From assembly GCA_947175495.1 (NCBI GenBank), contig CAMWNB010000024.1, forward strand, positions 1 through 37,333: a DNA stretch of 37,333 nt. Direction: 5' to 3'. Positions 17,222-25,118 of the stretch are shown one piece after another. Under the pieces are notes generated by a model. It saw only the letters and a list, made by a program, of their open reading frames with translations, was not told the origin of the DNA and searched no databases. The position numbers and the translations under genes were made by a program. The first letter of the stretch is position 1; the number at the start of each line of letters is the position of its first letter. Origin of the DNA: an uncultured Porphyromonadaceae bacterium. GTDB taxonomy: Bacteria > Bacteroidota > Bacteroidia > Bacteroidales > Muribaculaceae.

Positions 17222-17387
17222 ATGAAACGGAAGACCTCCATATCCTGTGCCTATCTCTCTTTCTCGAGAGACTATGTAGCGGCAATCCGCTCCAAGGTGC
17301 GCGCGTCGCACGCCGGCACAGCTTCCGAAACCGCATTCCGCACTCACGCCTAAGGCTTAATGCCTCTACGCGTGAGTGCGTTTTTTT
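17222..17387 (+). ncRNA. candidate small RNA, or mRNA of a leaderless 43-aa peptide
   Basis: A -7 element at 17210-17217 and a strong terminator at 17339-17387 bound a transcript of about 165 bases. Inside is one frame, ATG at 17222 to TAA at 17351-17353 (43 codons, MKRKTSISCAYLSFSRDYVA...), with no recognisable domain. The ATG is at or before the expected transcription start, so translation would have to be leaderless, and the stop lies in the terminator loop. I therefore slightly favour a non-coding RNA. It is not tmRNA, SRP RNA or RNase P RNA as far as I can recognise. Confidence 0.4.
17339..17387 (+). terminator. rho-independent terminator of the short unit
   Basis: CGCACTCACGC (17339-17349) pairs perfectly with GCGTGAGTGCG (17370-17380) over 11 bp, followed by seven T. 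The 20-base loop has its own small AGGC/GCCT stem. Confidence 0.85.
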
Positions 17388-17456
17388 GCCCCCTACGCAC
17401 GGCAGCCCTCGAGCAGCGCTGCTTCGCTTTCAATAAACAATAGTACAGCAGCTTAA

Positions 17457-17558
17457 ATGATTTGTATCCTCGACTTTCTGCGCGAGCATCCGCAGTGGCA
17501 CCCGTCCGTCGGCAACACGGACTGCTTCGGCGCGCGCATGGCTGTGCCTGAAACTTGA
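17457..17558 (+). CDS. possible 33-aa small ORF upstream of the secreted protein
   Basis: ATG at 17457 to TGA at 17556-17558, beginning MICILDFLREHPQW. It follows an A-rich stretch and lies 39 bases before the secreted-protein gene. I recognise nothing in it and it may be chance. The rest of 17388-17597 shows no TAnnTTTG element. Confidence 0.15.
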   Translation: MICILDFLREHPQWHPSVGNTDCFGARMAVPET

Positions 17559-17597
17559 CGAATAAACAACGACACACCAAACCAATCAATAAACAAT

Positions 17598-19238
17598 ATG
17601 AAAAAACTTTTACTCACTCTCCTGCTTCTGCTCAGCCTCGGCTTCGCAGCAAGCGCAGCGGATTATTCCGATGAACTGACAAATGGAAACTTCACCGGCA
17701 TGAGTTACACCGTAAGCAAGACTTACACTGCGACCAATGGCTCGGGCGCAGCCTATCTTGCACAGGCATCAAGCAACAGTGGTTTTCAGATGCGCACAAG
17801 CAAGGCCGGCACAGGCGTAAAAAACACCACTGCGCCCGAAGGATATATAATTGAGAGTGTTGAAATCACTTTCGGCAGAGCCGGCGGCGGTGTCAACATC
17901 TATGCTGCTGACAGCGACATCGATCTCAAAAGCCTGCCCGCAACTGTCACTAAGGCAACCACAACCGATGATGTTATTTATGTGAACGCTCCTTATTTTG
18001 CAATCACTCCTACGAACGACACATACTGCATCGTGAGCAAGGTTGTTGTCAACTGGGTGTCGACCTCCGGCGTACGCGCATGTGCAACCCCTGTTTTCTC
18101 AGTAGAAGACGGCGTCGAGCTTTTCGCCGGTCAGACAATCACGGTGAACAAGGGCAACGCCGATGCATGCGAACTTCTCGTCAACGGCGAGCCTGTGGAG
18201 GGTCTTGAATATACCATTCCCGAAACTGCTGAAATCGGCAGCACAATCACTCTCACGGCTAACTCCACTCTTGAAGGCGGCGATCCTGCTGAAGCAAGCG
18301 CAAGCATCAACGTGACCGTTGTAGAAGCTCCTCTTGTAGCTGAATTTAATTTCTCTACTTTCGGATGGAGCAACCAGCAAGAAATCTCGACTGTAAACAT
18401 GGGTTTAGTTACACTCAACTTTGACAAGAAATCAAACAGTAACGCTCCCAAGTATTTCACCAACAACAATGATGTCCGCCTGTATGGTGGCGGCGCACTT
18501 ACGATCAGCATCGACCAGGCGTATTATATCACCAAAATAGAATCTGTGTATTCTAATACTCAAAATACGCTGTCTGCTGATTGCGGCTCGTTCAACAGCG
18601 ATTATACCACATGGACCAACGTTGCAAATGACGTGGAATGCTATGAGTCTGCCGTTACTTTCACTGAAAGCGGCACGTCGGGCAACCGCAGCTGGAAATC
18701 CATCGTGGTAAGCTACGCCAAGCGTCCCGAGCCCGAGACGGAGCTTGTGGGCTTCACCCACGAGGAGTCGTTCGGCAGAACTGTGGTTCGTGTGGAATAC
18801 ATGCTGCACCTCAACAACCACAAGGACGCCAACGAGTACACCGTTGAGCTGACCGTGGGCGGAATGACCTTCTCCAACACCGAGCACAGCGACGCCAGCA
18901 TCGTGGAAGAGGCTGCCAACGCTCCCATGCGCGCTCTCAACCCCGACGACGTGGCTTCCGAAACCACCCTCAAGGGCACCATCCTGGCCACCGGCCTTGA
19001 GGCCGAGAAAGAATACGGCACCGCCAGCGTGGCCGTGAAGCTCGGCGACAAGGAAATCCACAACGCAACCATCGAGAACTTCACCACCGGCACCACCGGC
19101 ATCGAGGATGTGACCGTCGAGGACGAGGCTGCCGCCGAGTACTTCAACCTGCAGGGCGTGCGCGTGGCAGAGCCCCAGGCCGGCCAGATCTACATCGTGC
19201 GCCGCGGCGCCAAGGCCGTCAAAGAGCTCGTGAAGTAA
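17598..19238 (+). CDS. secreted protein with Ig-like repeats and C-terminal sorting-like tail
   Basis: A 546-aa exported protein. Signal peptide 1-20 (MKKLLLTLLLLLSLGFAASA). Two similar beta-rich segments start near residues 22 and 250 (NGNFTGMSYTV..., EFNFSTFGWSN...); each reads like a Ser/Thr-rich jelly-roll or Ig-like module. Between them an ATPVFSVEDG...ITVNKG stretch resembles the chitobiase C-terminal-like domain. The final 35 residues (EYFNLQGVRVAEPQAGQIYIVRRG...) look like the tail shared by many Bacteroidales secreted proteins and resemble a type 9 secretion signal (inference). Up to about 18700 the DNA is AT-richer with different codon use; beyond that it is GC-rich like its neighbours, so the gene looks mosaic. 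Function unknown; no catalytic motif seen. Confidence 0.8.
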   Translation: MKKLLLTLLLLLSLGFAASAADYSDELTNGNFTGMSYTVSKTYTATNGSGAAYLAQASSNSGFQMRTSKAGTGVKNTTAPEGYIIESVEITFGRAGGGVNIYAADSDIDLKSLPATVTKATTTDDVIYVNAPYFAITPTNDTYCIVSKVVVNWVSTSGVRACATPVFSVEDGVELFAGQTITVNKGNADACELLVNGEPVEGLEYTIPETAEIGSTITLTANSTLEGGDPAEASASINVTVVEAPLVAEFNFSTFGWSNQQEISTVNMGLVTLNFDKKSNSNAPKYFTNNNDVRLYGGGALTISIDQAYYITKIESVYSNTQNTLSADCGSFNSDYTTWTNVANDVECYESAVTFTESGTSGNRSWKSIVVSYAKRPEPETELVGFTHEESFGRTVVRVEYMLHLNNHKDANEYTVELTVGGMTFSNTEHSDASIVEEAANAPMRALNPDDVASETTLKGTILATGLEAEKEYGTASVAVKLGDKEIHNATIENFTTGTTGIEDVTVEDEAAAEYFNLQGVRVAEPQAGQIYIVRRGAKAVKELVK

Positions 19239-19252
19239 TCCGCACCCTACCC

Positions 19253-19291
19253 CCACAAAAAAAAGACGCCCTCGGGCGTCTTTTTTTGTGG
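19253..19291. terminator. bidirectional rho-independent terminator
   Basis: CCAC, an A run and GACGCC pair with GGCGTC, a T run and GTGG around the loop CTCG. It lies between the convergent secreted-protein and fimbrillin genes and can serve both. Confidence 0.88.
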
Positions 19292-19305
19292 CATATCCGC
19301 AATGC

Positions 19306-20406
19306 TCATTCGTAGGTCTGCTCTATGTCGATGAAGGTGTCGACGGTGGGCGTGCCGAACTCGATGGCACCCATCTCCTCGTTGGAGTTGATCACGAGGC
19401 TGTAGATGTAGTGCACGCCGGGCTGCCACTCCGAATAGCGGCTGGTGGAGAGGGGGAATTTGAGCATGCCGTCGCCAGTCGAACTGCCCGGAACGAGGTC
19501 TTCCTCGGGCGTGTTTTCGTTAGGCCACAGGCGCTCGCCGCTCTTGGCGTCGTAGATGGAACACTGCACGCCTATGTAGGTGTCGCTGCCAGAGCCTTGC
19601 GAACGATAGGTGAGCTGCTGAGGCAGCACATACATCTCGCCGCCACGGCCGAGCCCCGAAGCCGCGATGACGGTGGGGGTTGATGTGAGTGTGAGCTGAT
19701 CGGTGGGCGACTGGGCCCACTGGAGCACATAGGCGTTGGGGGTGTTCTGGTCGGTCCATTTGCCCACGGTCTCGGCCGAGGCGGCGTCGGCGGTGGAGCC
19801 GGCGGGGAAGCTGAAGTTGCCACGGGTCATGATGTTGGTCATAGCCACGTTGGTCACCACCACTTTAAGTTCGGGATTGGTGGAACTCATCTTCACGGTG
19901 AGTTTCGACAGAGCGTGGCGGAAGTTGAACACCACCTGCGCGTTGGCCATGCCGGAGTTGCCGGTGAGGTCGGGGCTGACGGCATACACTATGTCCTCGG
20001 TGCCGCTTGCGGCATCGTAGGGCACGGGGGTGAGAGGGCCGTCGGCGCCCACCCATGTGGAGGGGGCGAAGGCGTAGAAGTCGACCGACTGCTTGGCAGG
20101 CCAGTACTGCAGCGGCGAGTAGGTCCAGTTGTTGGACGCGGTTTTGGTCACGACCACATTGTCCATGAAAGTGACCGGCGCAGATGCGGTGCCGGTGTAG
20201 GCATAGACGTTGAAGGAGGTGAGATTGTTGGTGGTGATGTCGCCTGCACGGGAAAGTTCGGCGGCTGCGGCGAAGCGGATGGCGCCGTCGTCGACGGCGG
20301 CGGAGTTGCCATGCATTTCACCGGCGTCGTCGCCACACGATACTGCCAGCGCGGCCATCGCCACGAGGGGCAGGGCGGCCATAAGCCTGAAATTCTTGGA
20401 GGTCAT
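19306..20406 (-). CDS. fimbrillin family (FimA/Mfa1-like) pilin lipoprotein
   Basis: A 366-aa structural or tip pilin. The N-terminus is a lipoprotein signal with lipobox AVSC (Cys24) followed by GDDAGEM. Fimbrillin-type features follow: an early AAELSRAGDITTNNLTSFNVYAYTG strand, YSPLQYWPAKQSVDFYAFAP (the W/P...DFYAYAP motif of the family), and FNFRHALSKLTVKM. The C-terminal strand ends DTFIDIEQTYE. Family pilins are exported as lipoproteins, cleaved by a surface protease and assembled by strand exchange. It is the last gene of a three-gene unit with DUF3575 and DUF5119 proteins, 39 bases after the latter. Confidence 0.9.
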   Translation of the reverse strand: MTSKNFRLMAALPLVAMAALAVSCGDDAGEMHGNSAAVDDGAIRFAAAAELSRAGDITTNNLTSFNVYAYTGTASAPVTFMDNVVVTKTASNNWTYSPLQYWPAKQSVDFYAFAPSTWVGADGPLTPVPYDAASGTEDIVYAVSPDLTGNSGMANAQVVFNFRHALSKLTVKMSSTNPELKVVVTNVAMTNIMTRGNFSFPAGSTADAASAETVGKWTDQNTPNAYVLQWAQSPTDQLTLTSTPTVIAASGLGRGGEMYVLPQQLTYRSQGSGSDTYIGVQCSIYDAKSGERLWPNENTPEEDLVPGSSTGDGMLKFPLSTSRYSEWQPGVHYIYSLVINSNEEMGAIEFGTPTVDTFIDIEQTYE

Positions 20407-20445
20407 GATTTTGAAATGAGAGTTAAGTATGTGTTTGTATTTCTG

Positions 20446-21396
20446 TCACATGTCGGGTTCGGGACTGATTTCCACCACTGTCCAGCCGTCGACGGCGGCG
20501 TCGATGCCTCCTACGTCGTCGGAGCCGGTGTCGTCGTCGGGCAGCTCGAGACCGTCTATTTTAATGATAACATTGTGCGGGCTCGCGATGTTCATCTGCT
20601 CCGGGGCTATTTCGATGGTGCGGGCCACTGTCTTCCCGCCGGCAAGGGCTATGAGCAGCGACAGACGGCACTCCGGCGGCTGCGCAGGCGCTCCGAAAGC
20701 ACAGCCGCTGCCCGAGAGAGTGTGCAGCGTGCGGTCGGCGGCAAGCGACATGCGCAGGGCCGCGTCGGAGCTGCCGCCGGGCTGCTGTGTGGCAAGATTC
20801 ACTGCCGAGACTACCGGGCTCAGGTCGGCGGCGACTGTGCGCACATGCTCCAGGCCTGAGACACGGCTGATGCACAGGGTGTAGAGCGTGGACAGCGAGT
20901 CGGGACTGCAACGCACAAGACCGCGGCCACACTCCTTGACAGTGCCGTCGGAAGATGTGTAGCGCACGCCGCAGGGCGTCACTTCTATCTCGCTGACAAC
21001 GGCTCCGTAGAGCATGCCCGTGGAGGCATACACGCCGTCGGCCACTGGGCGCGAGGCCGACGCGCACACGGTCGACAGGCTGCCTGTGCCGTCGATGGCC
21101 GTGCCCGGCAGGTCGTTGTTGCAGGCCACAAGCCGGTAGCTGCCGGGCGGAAGCTCCACCGGCCCGCCGTCGCGGCCTGCGATGTCGAAGCGCCACTGGC
21201 GGCTGTAGCTGTCGAGCGGATAAAAGAACAGGCTCATGCCGTCGACGTCGGCGCCCGCCGCGCGGTCCCACTCAAAGCGTATCTCGATGCCGGCCGAGGC
21301 CGCCGGACACTCTATGGCCTTGTGGGCGCACGAGGCCGTCATGAAAGCCAGCGTCGCGGCGAAAACAGCAGGAATATGTGGCAAAGCGGATTTCAT
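20446..21396 (-). CDS. DUF5119-like fimbrial-cluster lipoprotein
   Basis: A 316-aa lipoprotein, lipobox TASC (Cys23) after a hydrophobic segment. It contains SLFFYPLDSYSRQWRFDIAGRDGGPVELPPGSYRLVACNND, a motif I associate with DUF5119, a family regularly beside fimbrillins and probably an accessory or anchor subunit. The longer frame to 21645 is only an overlap with the upstream gene; the ATG at 21396 gives the lipoprotein signal and an ATGA overlap with the DUF3575 stop. It is C-terminally Asp-rich (DDDTGSDDVGGID). The exact role in pilus assembly is unknown. Confidence 0.82.
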   Translation of the reverse strand: MKSALPHIPAVFAATLAFMTASCAHKAIECPAASAGIEIRFEWDRAAGADVDGMSLFFYPLDSYSRQWRFDIAGRDGGPVELPPGSYRLVACNNDLPGTAIDGTGSLSTVCASASRPVADGVYASTGMLYGAVVSEIEVTPCGVRYTSSDGTVKECGRGLVRCSPDSLSTLYTLCISRVSGLEHVRTVAADLSPVVSAVNLATQQPGGSSDAALRMSLAADRTLHTLSGSGCAFGAPAQPPECRLSLLIALAGGKTVARTIEIAPEQMNIASPHNVIIKIDGLELPDDDTGSDDVGGIDAAVDGWTVVEISPEPDM

Positions 21397-22037
21397 CGGG
21401 CGGGATTGTTGAGACTGCCGCGCCCCGGAAACCACACGAGAGTCACTGCCAGCCCGGTGATGCCGACGTAGCGCCGGTAGTAGTTGTCGAGGCACACGTA
21501 TTTCCCGCACTCCGGTCTGTAGACCGTTATGTGGCCGCCGGTATAGCCGGCCCTTACGCTGAGGTCGAGGTTGAGACGATGGTTGAGACGGAAGGAGTAG
21601 CCGTAGCTGATGCCGGCGCCGAAGGTGGGACGGCGCGATTGCCATCCCTTGTTGCCGAACTCGAAGTCGAAGTCATGGCAGGAGCCGTAGATGCCTATGT
21701 GGTGGCCGGTGAGCGCACGGCGGCGCGACGCGCGCCCGAACCAATAGCTGACATCGGCCCATATCCCGCGCAGGCGCCAATAGCGGTGCTCGGAAGCGTT
21801 GCTCCACCACGCGTACACGCCTTCCACCCCGACGGATATATGGCGCGGAAGAGCTATCTCGAGGCCGAAGTCGGGCGTAAGCGCGGCGTCGTGCAGCAGG
21901 TTGGTTTTCATGGCCACATGCAGGCAGTCGTAGTAGCAGCTGTCGCACGGAGCCGATGCCCGCACCGCAGCCGGAACGGCGGCAGAGAGCAGAAGCAGCG
22001 CGAGAAAGCGGACGGGGGATGTGATGCAGGAAGCCAA
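21393..22037 (-). CDS. DUF3575 protein, probable outer-membrane component of the fimbrial cluster
   Basis: A 214-aa exported protein. Signal peptide about 1-27 (FLALLLLSAAVPAAVRAS). HVAMKTNLLHDAALTPDFGLEIALPRHISVGVEGVYAWW is the family hallmark. The remainder is amphipathic strands, consistent with a small beta-barrel. The best start is TTG at 22037, since no ATG or GTG lies in frame between it and the signal peptide; the first in-frame ATG (residue 43) would remove the signal. It heads the unit DUF3575-DUF5119-fimbrillin. No clear TAnnTTTG element is visible upstream, so the promoter is unplaced. Confidence 0.83.
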   Translation of the reverse strand: MASCITSPVRFLALLLLSAAVPAAVRASAPCDSCYYDCLHVAMKTNLLHDAALTPDFGLEIALPRHISVGVEGVYAWWSNASEHRYWRLRGIWADVSYWFGRASRRRALTGHHIGIYGSCHDFDFEFGNKGWQSRRPTFGAGISYGYSFRLNHRLNLDLSVRAGYTGGHITVYRPECGKYVCLDNYYRRYVGITGLAVTLVWFPGRGSLNNPAR

Positions 22038-22115
22038 TGTGGTGTCGTATATCGGATGATGATGCCCGCAGGTATCATATCTGAAACACGCCGCCGCATG
22101 TTAATGTTCACAAGA

Positions 22116-22140
22116 GAGGGCGCCCGTCCGGGGCGCCCTC
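22116..22140 (-). terminator. hairpin after the M18 aminopeptidase gene
   Basis: GAGGGCGCCC (22116-22125) and GGGCGCCCTC (22131-22140) pair perfectly over 10 bp with a 5-base loop. On the minus strand it is followed by TCTCTTGTG, a weak T tract. It ends the yicC operon and lies just upstream of the fimbrial cluster. Confidence 0.65.
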
Positions 22141-22163
22141 GCGGCATTGTCTGATTTCGCGGC

Positions 22164-23450
22164 TCAGCAGTTGAAGAACTCCGTGAAGGCGCGGATGGTG
22201 TAGTCGTGGTCGGCAGCGGAGGCTGTCTCGCGGGCGGAGTGCATGGCCCAGACAGGCGCGCCCATGTCGACACCGCGCAGGGGCAGCTGCGACGTGAGAA
22301 TGTTGCCGAGGGTGGAGCCGCCGGCCACATCGCTGTGGTTCACAAAATACTGCACGGGCACTCCGGCGCGCTCGCAAACGGAGGCGAACACGGCCGCGGA
22401 GTCGGCATCGGTCATGTACTTGCAGTTGGCGTTGATTTTGACCACGGGGCCTCCGCCCAGCACGGGATGGCTCGTGGGGTCGTATTTCTCCATGTAGTTG
22501 GGGTGTACGCCGTGGGCGTTGTCGGCCGACACCATGAACGAGTCGGCCACGCAACGGTAATAGTCCTCCTCGCTGCCGCCGAGGGCGGCGCACAGGCGGC
22601 GCAGCAGGTCGGCCAGCACAGGCGATGCCGCGCCCTGCTTGGTGCCGGAACCGGTCTCCTCATTGTCAAATATGGCCATGATGCGGGTAGCGCCGCTGCC
22701 GTGCGACTCGAGCAGGGCGGTGAGTGCGGCGTGCACCATGCTGAGGTCGTCGAGGCGGCCCGAGGTGATGAACTCGCCGTCGAGGCCCACGAGCGAGGCT
22801 CCCTCCACGGTGTAGAGCGAAAGGTCGTAGTCGAGCACATCGGCCTCGGCCACGCCCAGCTCCTCGGCCACCATGCGGCGCACAAGGCCGCGGGCGGCGT
22901 CCTTGTCGGCCACGCGGCCGAGCACGGGCAGCATGTCCTTCTGGCGGCTCAGAGCGTTGCCCTCGTTGACGGCGCGGTTGAAGTGGATGGCAAGGTGGGG
23001 AATCACCAGCAGCGGACGGCGGAACCACACGGGGCGCTGCACGGGGTGCAGCGGGTCGGCGCCGCGCAGGATGGCGCGGCCTGCCAGCGAGAGCGGACGG
23101 TCGAACCATGTGTAGAGGATGGGACCGCCGTACACCTCGGTGTTGAGCTTGACGATGCCGCCGTCGCACACAATCTCACACGCGGGCTTGACGCGGAAGC
23201 CGGGCGAATCGCTGTGGGCGGCGATGATGCGCACGCCCTTGTGGGCGGGGGCGTCGCCGGCCACGAAGGCGAAGATGGCCGAACCGTTGACACGCACATA
23301 GCGGCGGTCGCCGGGGCGTATGGTCCAGGCGTCGACGGCGCGTAGTTCGGAGAAGCCGGCGGCGTCAAGGCGACGGCGGGTTTCTTCAACGGCCAGGAAG
23401 TTGACGGGCGATGCGTCGAGGAATGCTTGCAGATCGGAGACGTGGGTCAT
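22164..23450 (-). CDS. M18 family aminopeptidase
   Basis: A 428-aa cytosolic zinc aminopeptidase releasing N-terminal (often acidic) residues from peptides. Metal-site motifs are intact: AAHSDSPGFRVKP (His/Asp), DNEETGSGTKQGA (Asp/Glu/Glu), SADNAHGVHPNY, and a C-terminal HSDVAGGSTLGN. The ATG at 23450 overlaps the DUF5063 stop (ATGA) and is preferred to an upstream in-frame start, which would add 21 unrelated residues. It is the last gene of the yicC-gmk-nadD-DUF5063-M18 operon. Full length for the family. Confidence 0.93.
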   Translation of the reverse strand: MTHVSDLQAFLDASPVNFLAVEETRRRLDAAGFSELRAVDAWTIRPGDRRYVRVNGSAIFAFVAGDAPAHKGVRIIAAHSDSPGFRVKPACEIVCDGGIVKLNTEVYGGPILYTWFDRPLSLAGRAILRGADPLHPVQRPVWFRRPLLVIPHLAIHFNRAVNEGNALSRQKDMLPVLGRVADKDAARGLVRRMVAEELGVAEADVLDYDLSLYTVEGASLVGLDGEFITSGRLDDLSMVHAALTALLESHGSGATRIMAIFDNEETGSGTKQGAASPVLADLLRRLCAALGGSEEDYYRCVADSFMVSADNAHGVHPNYMEKYDPTSHPVLGGGPVVKINANCKYMTDADSAAVFASVCERAGVPVQYFVNHSDVAGGSTLGNILTSQLPLRGVDMGAPVWAMHSARETASAADHDYTIRAFTEFFNC

Positions 23451-23953
23451 AACGTGGTGCTGTATTGGATGTTGTTGAGGGCGCGCAGCACATTGCAGAG
23501 CGTGCGGCTCCAATAGTTGGCAAAGTCGTCGCGCAGCTCCGGGATGAGTTCGGCTATAAGTTCCGGCGTGGCGTCGCGGGCTGTCTGCACGATGTTGTAG
23601 AACACCTGGAAGAGGTCGGCGAGGCCCTCGGCAATGCTGGCGCCGATGGGGGTGTCGCTGTACTTCATGTCCTGCTCGAACACTTCGAGATAGGTGTCGT
23701 CCTCGCCGAGGAGCGCGGCCACGCGCATGCGCACGGCCTCGTAGTAGTCTTCCTCAAGGGCGTCGGCCACATAGGCGTCGGAGAGGGCGGTGTCGTCGCG
23801 GCGCAGGTCGGTGGCGGCGATGTAGATGCGCGGCAGCAGGCGCAGCATGGCTGCGACAAACTCGGCGCGCTCGGTCTCGCGGGCGTTTTCGAGCGCCGCG
23901 CAGTACTCGTTGCAGAGCGCCAGGAAGGCTATCTCGTTGTTCTCAAGTTTCAT
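23447..23953 (-). CDS. DUF5063 family protein
   Basis: A 168-aa acidic, largely helical cytosolic protein without signal peptide or membrane segment. Recognisable stretches are ENNEIAFLALCNEYCAALE at the start and DTPIGASIAEGLADLFQVFYNIV near residue 110. I associate it with DUF5063, whose function is unknown. It sits between nadD and the M18 aminopeptidase with ATGA overlaps at both ends, so its synthesis is tied to both. No catalytic residues can be named. Confidence 0.8.
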   Translation of the reverse strand: MKLENNEIAFLALCNEYCAALENARETERAEFVAAMLRLLPRIYIAATDLRRDDTALSDAYVADALEEDYYEAVRMRVAALLGEDDTYLEVFEQDMKYSDTPIGASIAEGLADLFQVFYNIVQTARDATPELIAELIPELRDDFANYWSRTLCNVLRALNNIQYSTTL

Positions 23954-24543
23954 AGGTGCTGGTTTTTGTACAGTTTGTTGTCGATGATGTACTTATAAAC
24001 GCCCGGAGGGAGAAAATAGGTCATGTCGCGGCCGCGGGCTATGGCGTCGCGCACCTGCGTGCTGCTGATGTTGACGGTGATGGGATGCACGGCCTCCATG
24101 CCGTCGACATGGCCTTCGGGCATCGGATAGCCCGGACGGGGATAGACGATGACGCCGTAGTCGTCGAGGATGCGCTGCGAGTCGCGCCACTTGTCGAAAA
24201 TCTGCCAGTTGTCGCTGCCTATTACCAGACGGAACTGCTTGGCCGGATAGCGTCGCGAAAGCAGCTCGAGGGTGTTGATGGTGTAGGATGGCTGCGGCAT
24301 GGACAGCTCGATGTCGCAGGTCTCGATGCGGTCGGCGCCCTTGGTGGCGATGGAGAGCATCGAGAGGCGGCGCATGTCGGGGATGAGCCCGGCGGGATCC
24401 TTGAGGGGATTGCGCGGCGAGAGCAGCAGCCACACCTTGTCGACGATGCCCCACTGCGTAAGGTAGGCGGCAAGCATCATGTGGCCGATGTGCACGGGGT
24501 TGAACGAGCCACCCAGCAGGCCGATGGTCTCGCGGGTGCTCAT
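23950..24543 (-). CDS. nadD: nicotinate-nucleotide adenylyltransferase
   Basis: Joins ATP and nicotinate mononucleotide to give deamido-NAD, the central step of NAD synthesis. The 197-aa protein has the nucleotidyltransferase motif GGSFNPVHIGH (residues 11-21, with the H18xGH signature), the substrate-binding segment LLLSPRNPLKDP, and the C-terminal NISSTQVRDAI motif that contacts ATP. Length and motifs fit a complete enzyme. Starts and stops overlap gmk and DUF5063 by ATGA. Confidence 0.96.
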   Translation of the reverse strand: MSTRETIGLLGGSFNPVHIGHMMLAAYLTQWGIVDKVWLLLSPRNPLKDPAGLIPDMRRLSMLSIATKGADRIETCDIELSMPQPSYTINTLELLSRRYPAKQFRLVIGSDNWQIFDKWRDSQRILDDYGVIVYPRPGYPMPEGHVDGMEAVHPITVNISSTQVRDAIARGRDMTYFLPPGVYKYIIDNKLYKNQHL

Positions 24544-25118
24544 AATCCGAGATGCTTCTCGATGACGGCGCGGGCTTCGGCCACGGCCTGGCCGAGACTG
24601 TCGTTGACCACGCGCCGGTCGAACTGCGGCGCGAACGAAATCTCGTACTCGGCCTTGCCCACGCGCTGGTCGATCACCTCGGGAGTGTCGGTGGCGCGCG
24701 CCTCAAGGCGGCGGCGCAGCTCAGCCACGCTCGGCGGAGCGATGAACACGGTGAGGGCGCGGTCGCCGTAAAGGCGCTTCACGTTGATGGCGCCCTTGAC
24801 GTCGATGTCGAGAATCACGTTCTGCCCCGCAGCGGTCTTGCGGTCGATCTCGCTGCGCAGCGTGCCGTAGAAACGGCCGGGATAGACCTCCTCCCATTCA
24901 ACGAAACTGTTGGCGGCCACTGCGTCGCGGAAGGCTTCGGTGGTGAGAAAATGATAGCTCACGCCGTCGGTCTCGCCGGGACGCGGCGAGCGGTTCGTGG
25001 CCGACACGGAGAACTCCAGGGGCAGCGGACGCTCGCCCTCGAGGAGTTCGTGGATGATGGTGCTCTTGCCGCATCCCGACGGAGCGGACAGCACTACTAT
25101 TTTGCCTTCTTTGCTCAT
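24540..25118 (-). CDS. gmk: guanylate kinase
   Basis: Phosphorylates GMP to GDP using ATP. The 192-aa enzyme has the P-loop APSGCGKST near residues 12-20, the GMP-binding region (SVSATNRSPRPGETDGVSYHF), FVEWEEVYPGRFYGT, and the Walker B-like DIDVKGA. Complete length. It overlaps yicC upstream and nadD downstream by four bases (ATGA). The yicC-gmk pairing is common in bacteria. Confidence 0.97.
   Translation of the reverse strand: MSKEGKIVVLSAPSGCGKSTIIHELLEGERPLPLEFSVSATNRSPRPGETDGVSYHFLTTEAFRDAVAANSFVEWEEVYPGRFYGTLRSEIDRKTAAGQNVILDIDVKGAINVKRLYGDRALTVFIAPPSVAELRRRLEARATDTPEVIDQRVGKAEYEISFAPQFDRRVVNDSLGQAVAEARAVIEKHLGL

Noticed and set aside
17222-17387. short unit considered as tmRNA, SRP RNA or 6S RNA
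   Set aside because: No tRNA-like ends, no SRP apical GGAA/GGAAG motif and no 6S-like open bubble that I can recognise.
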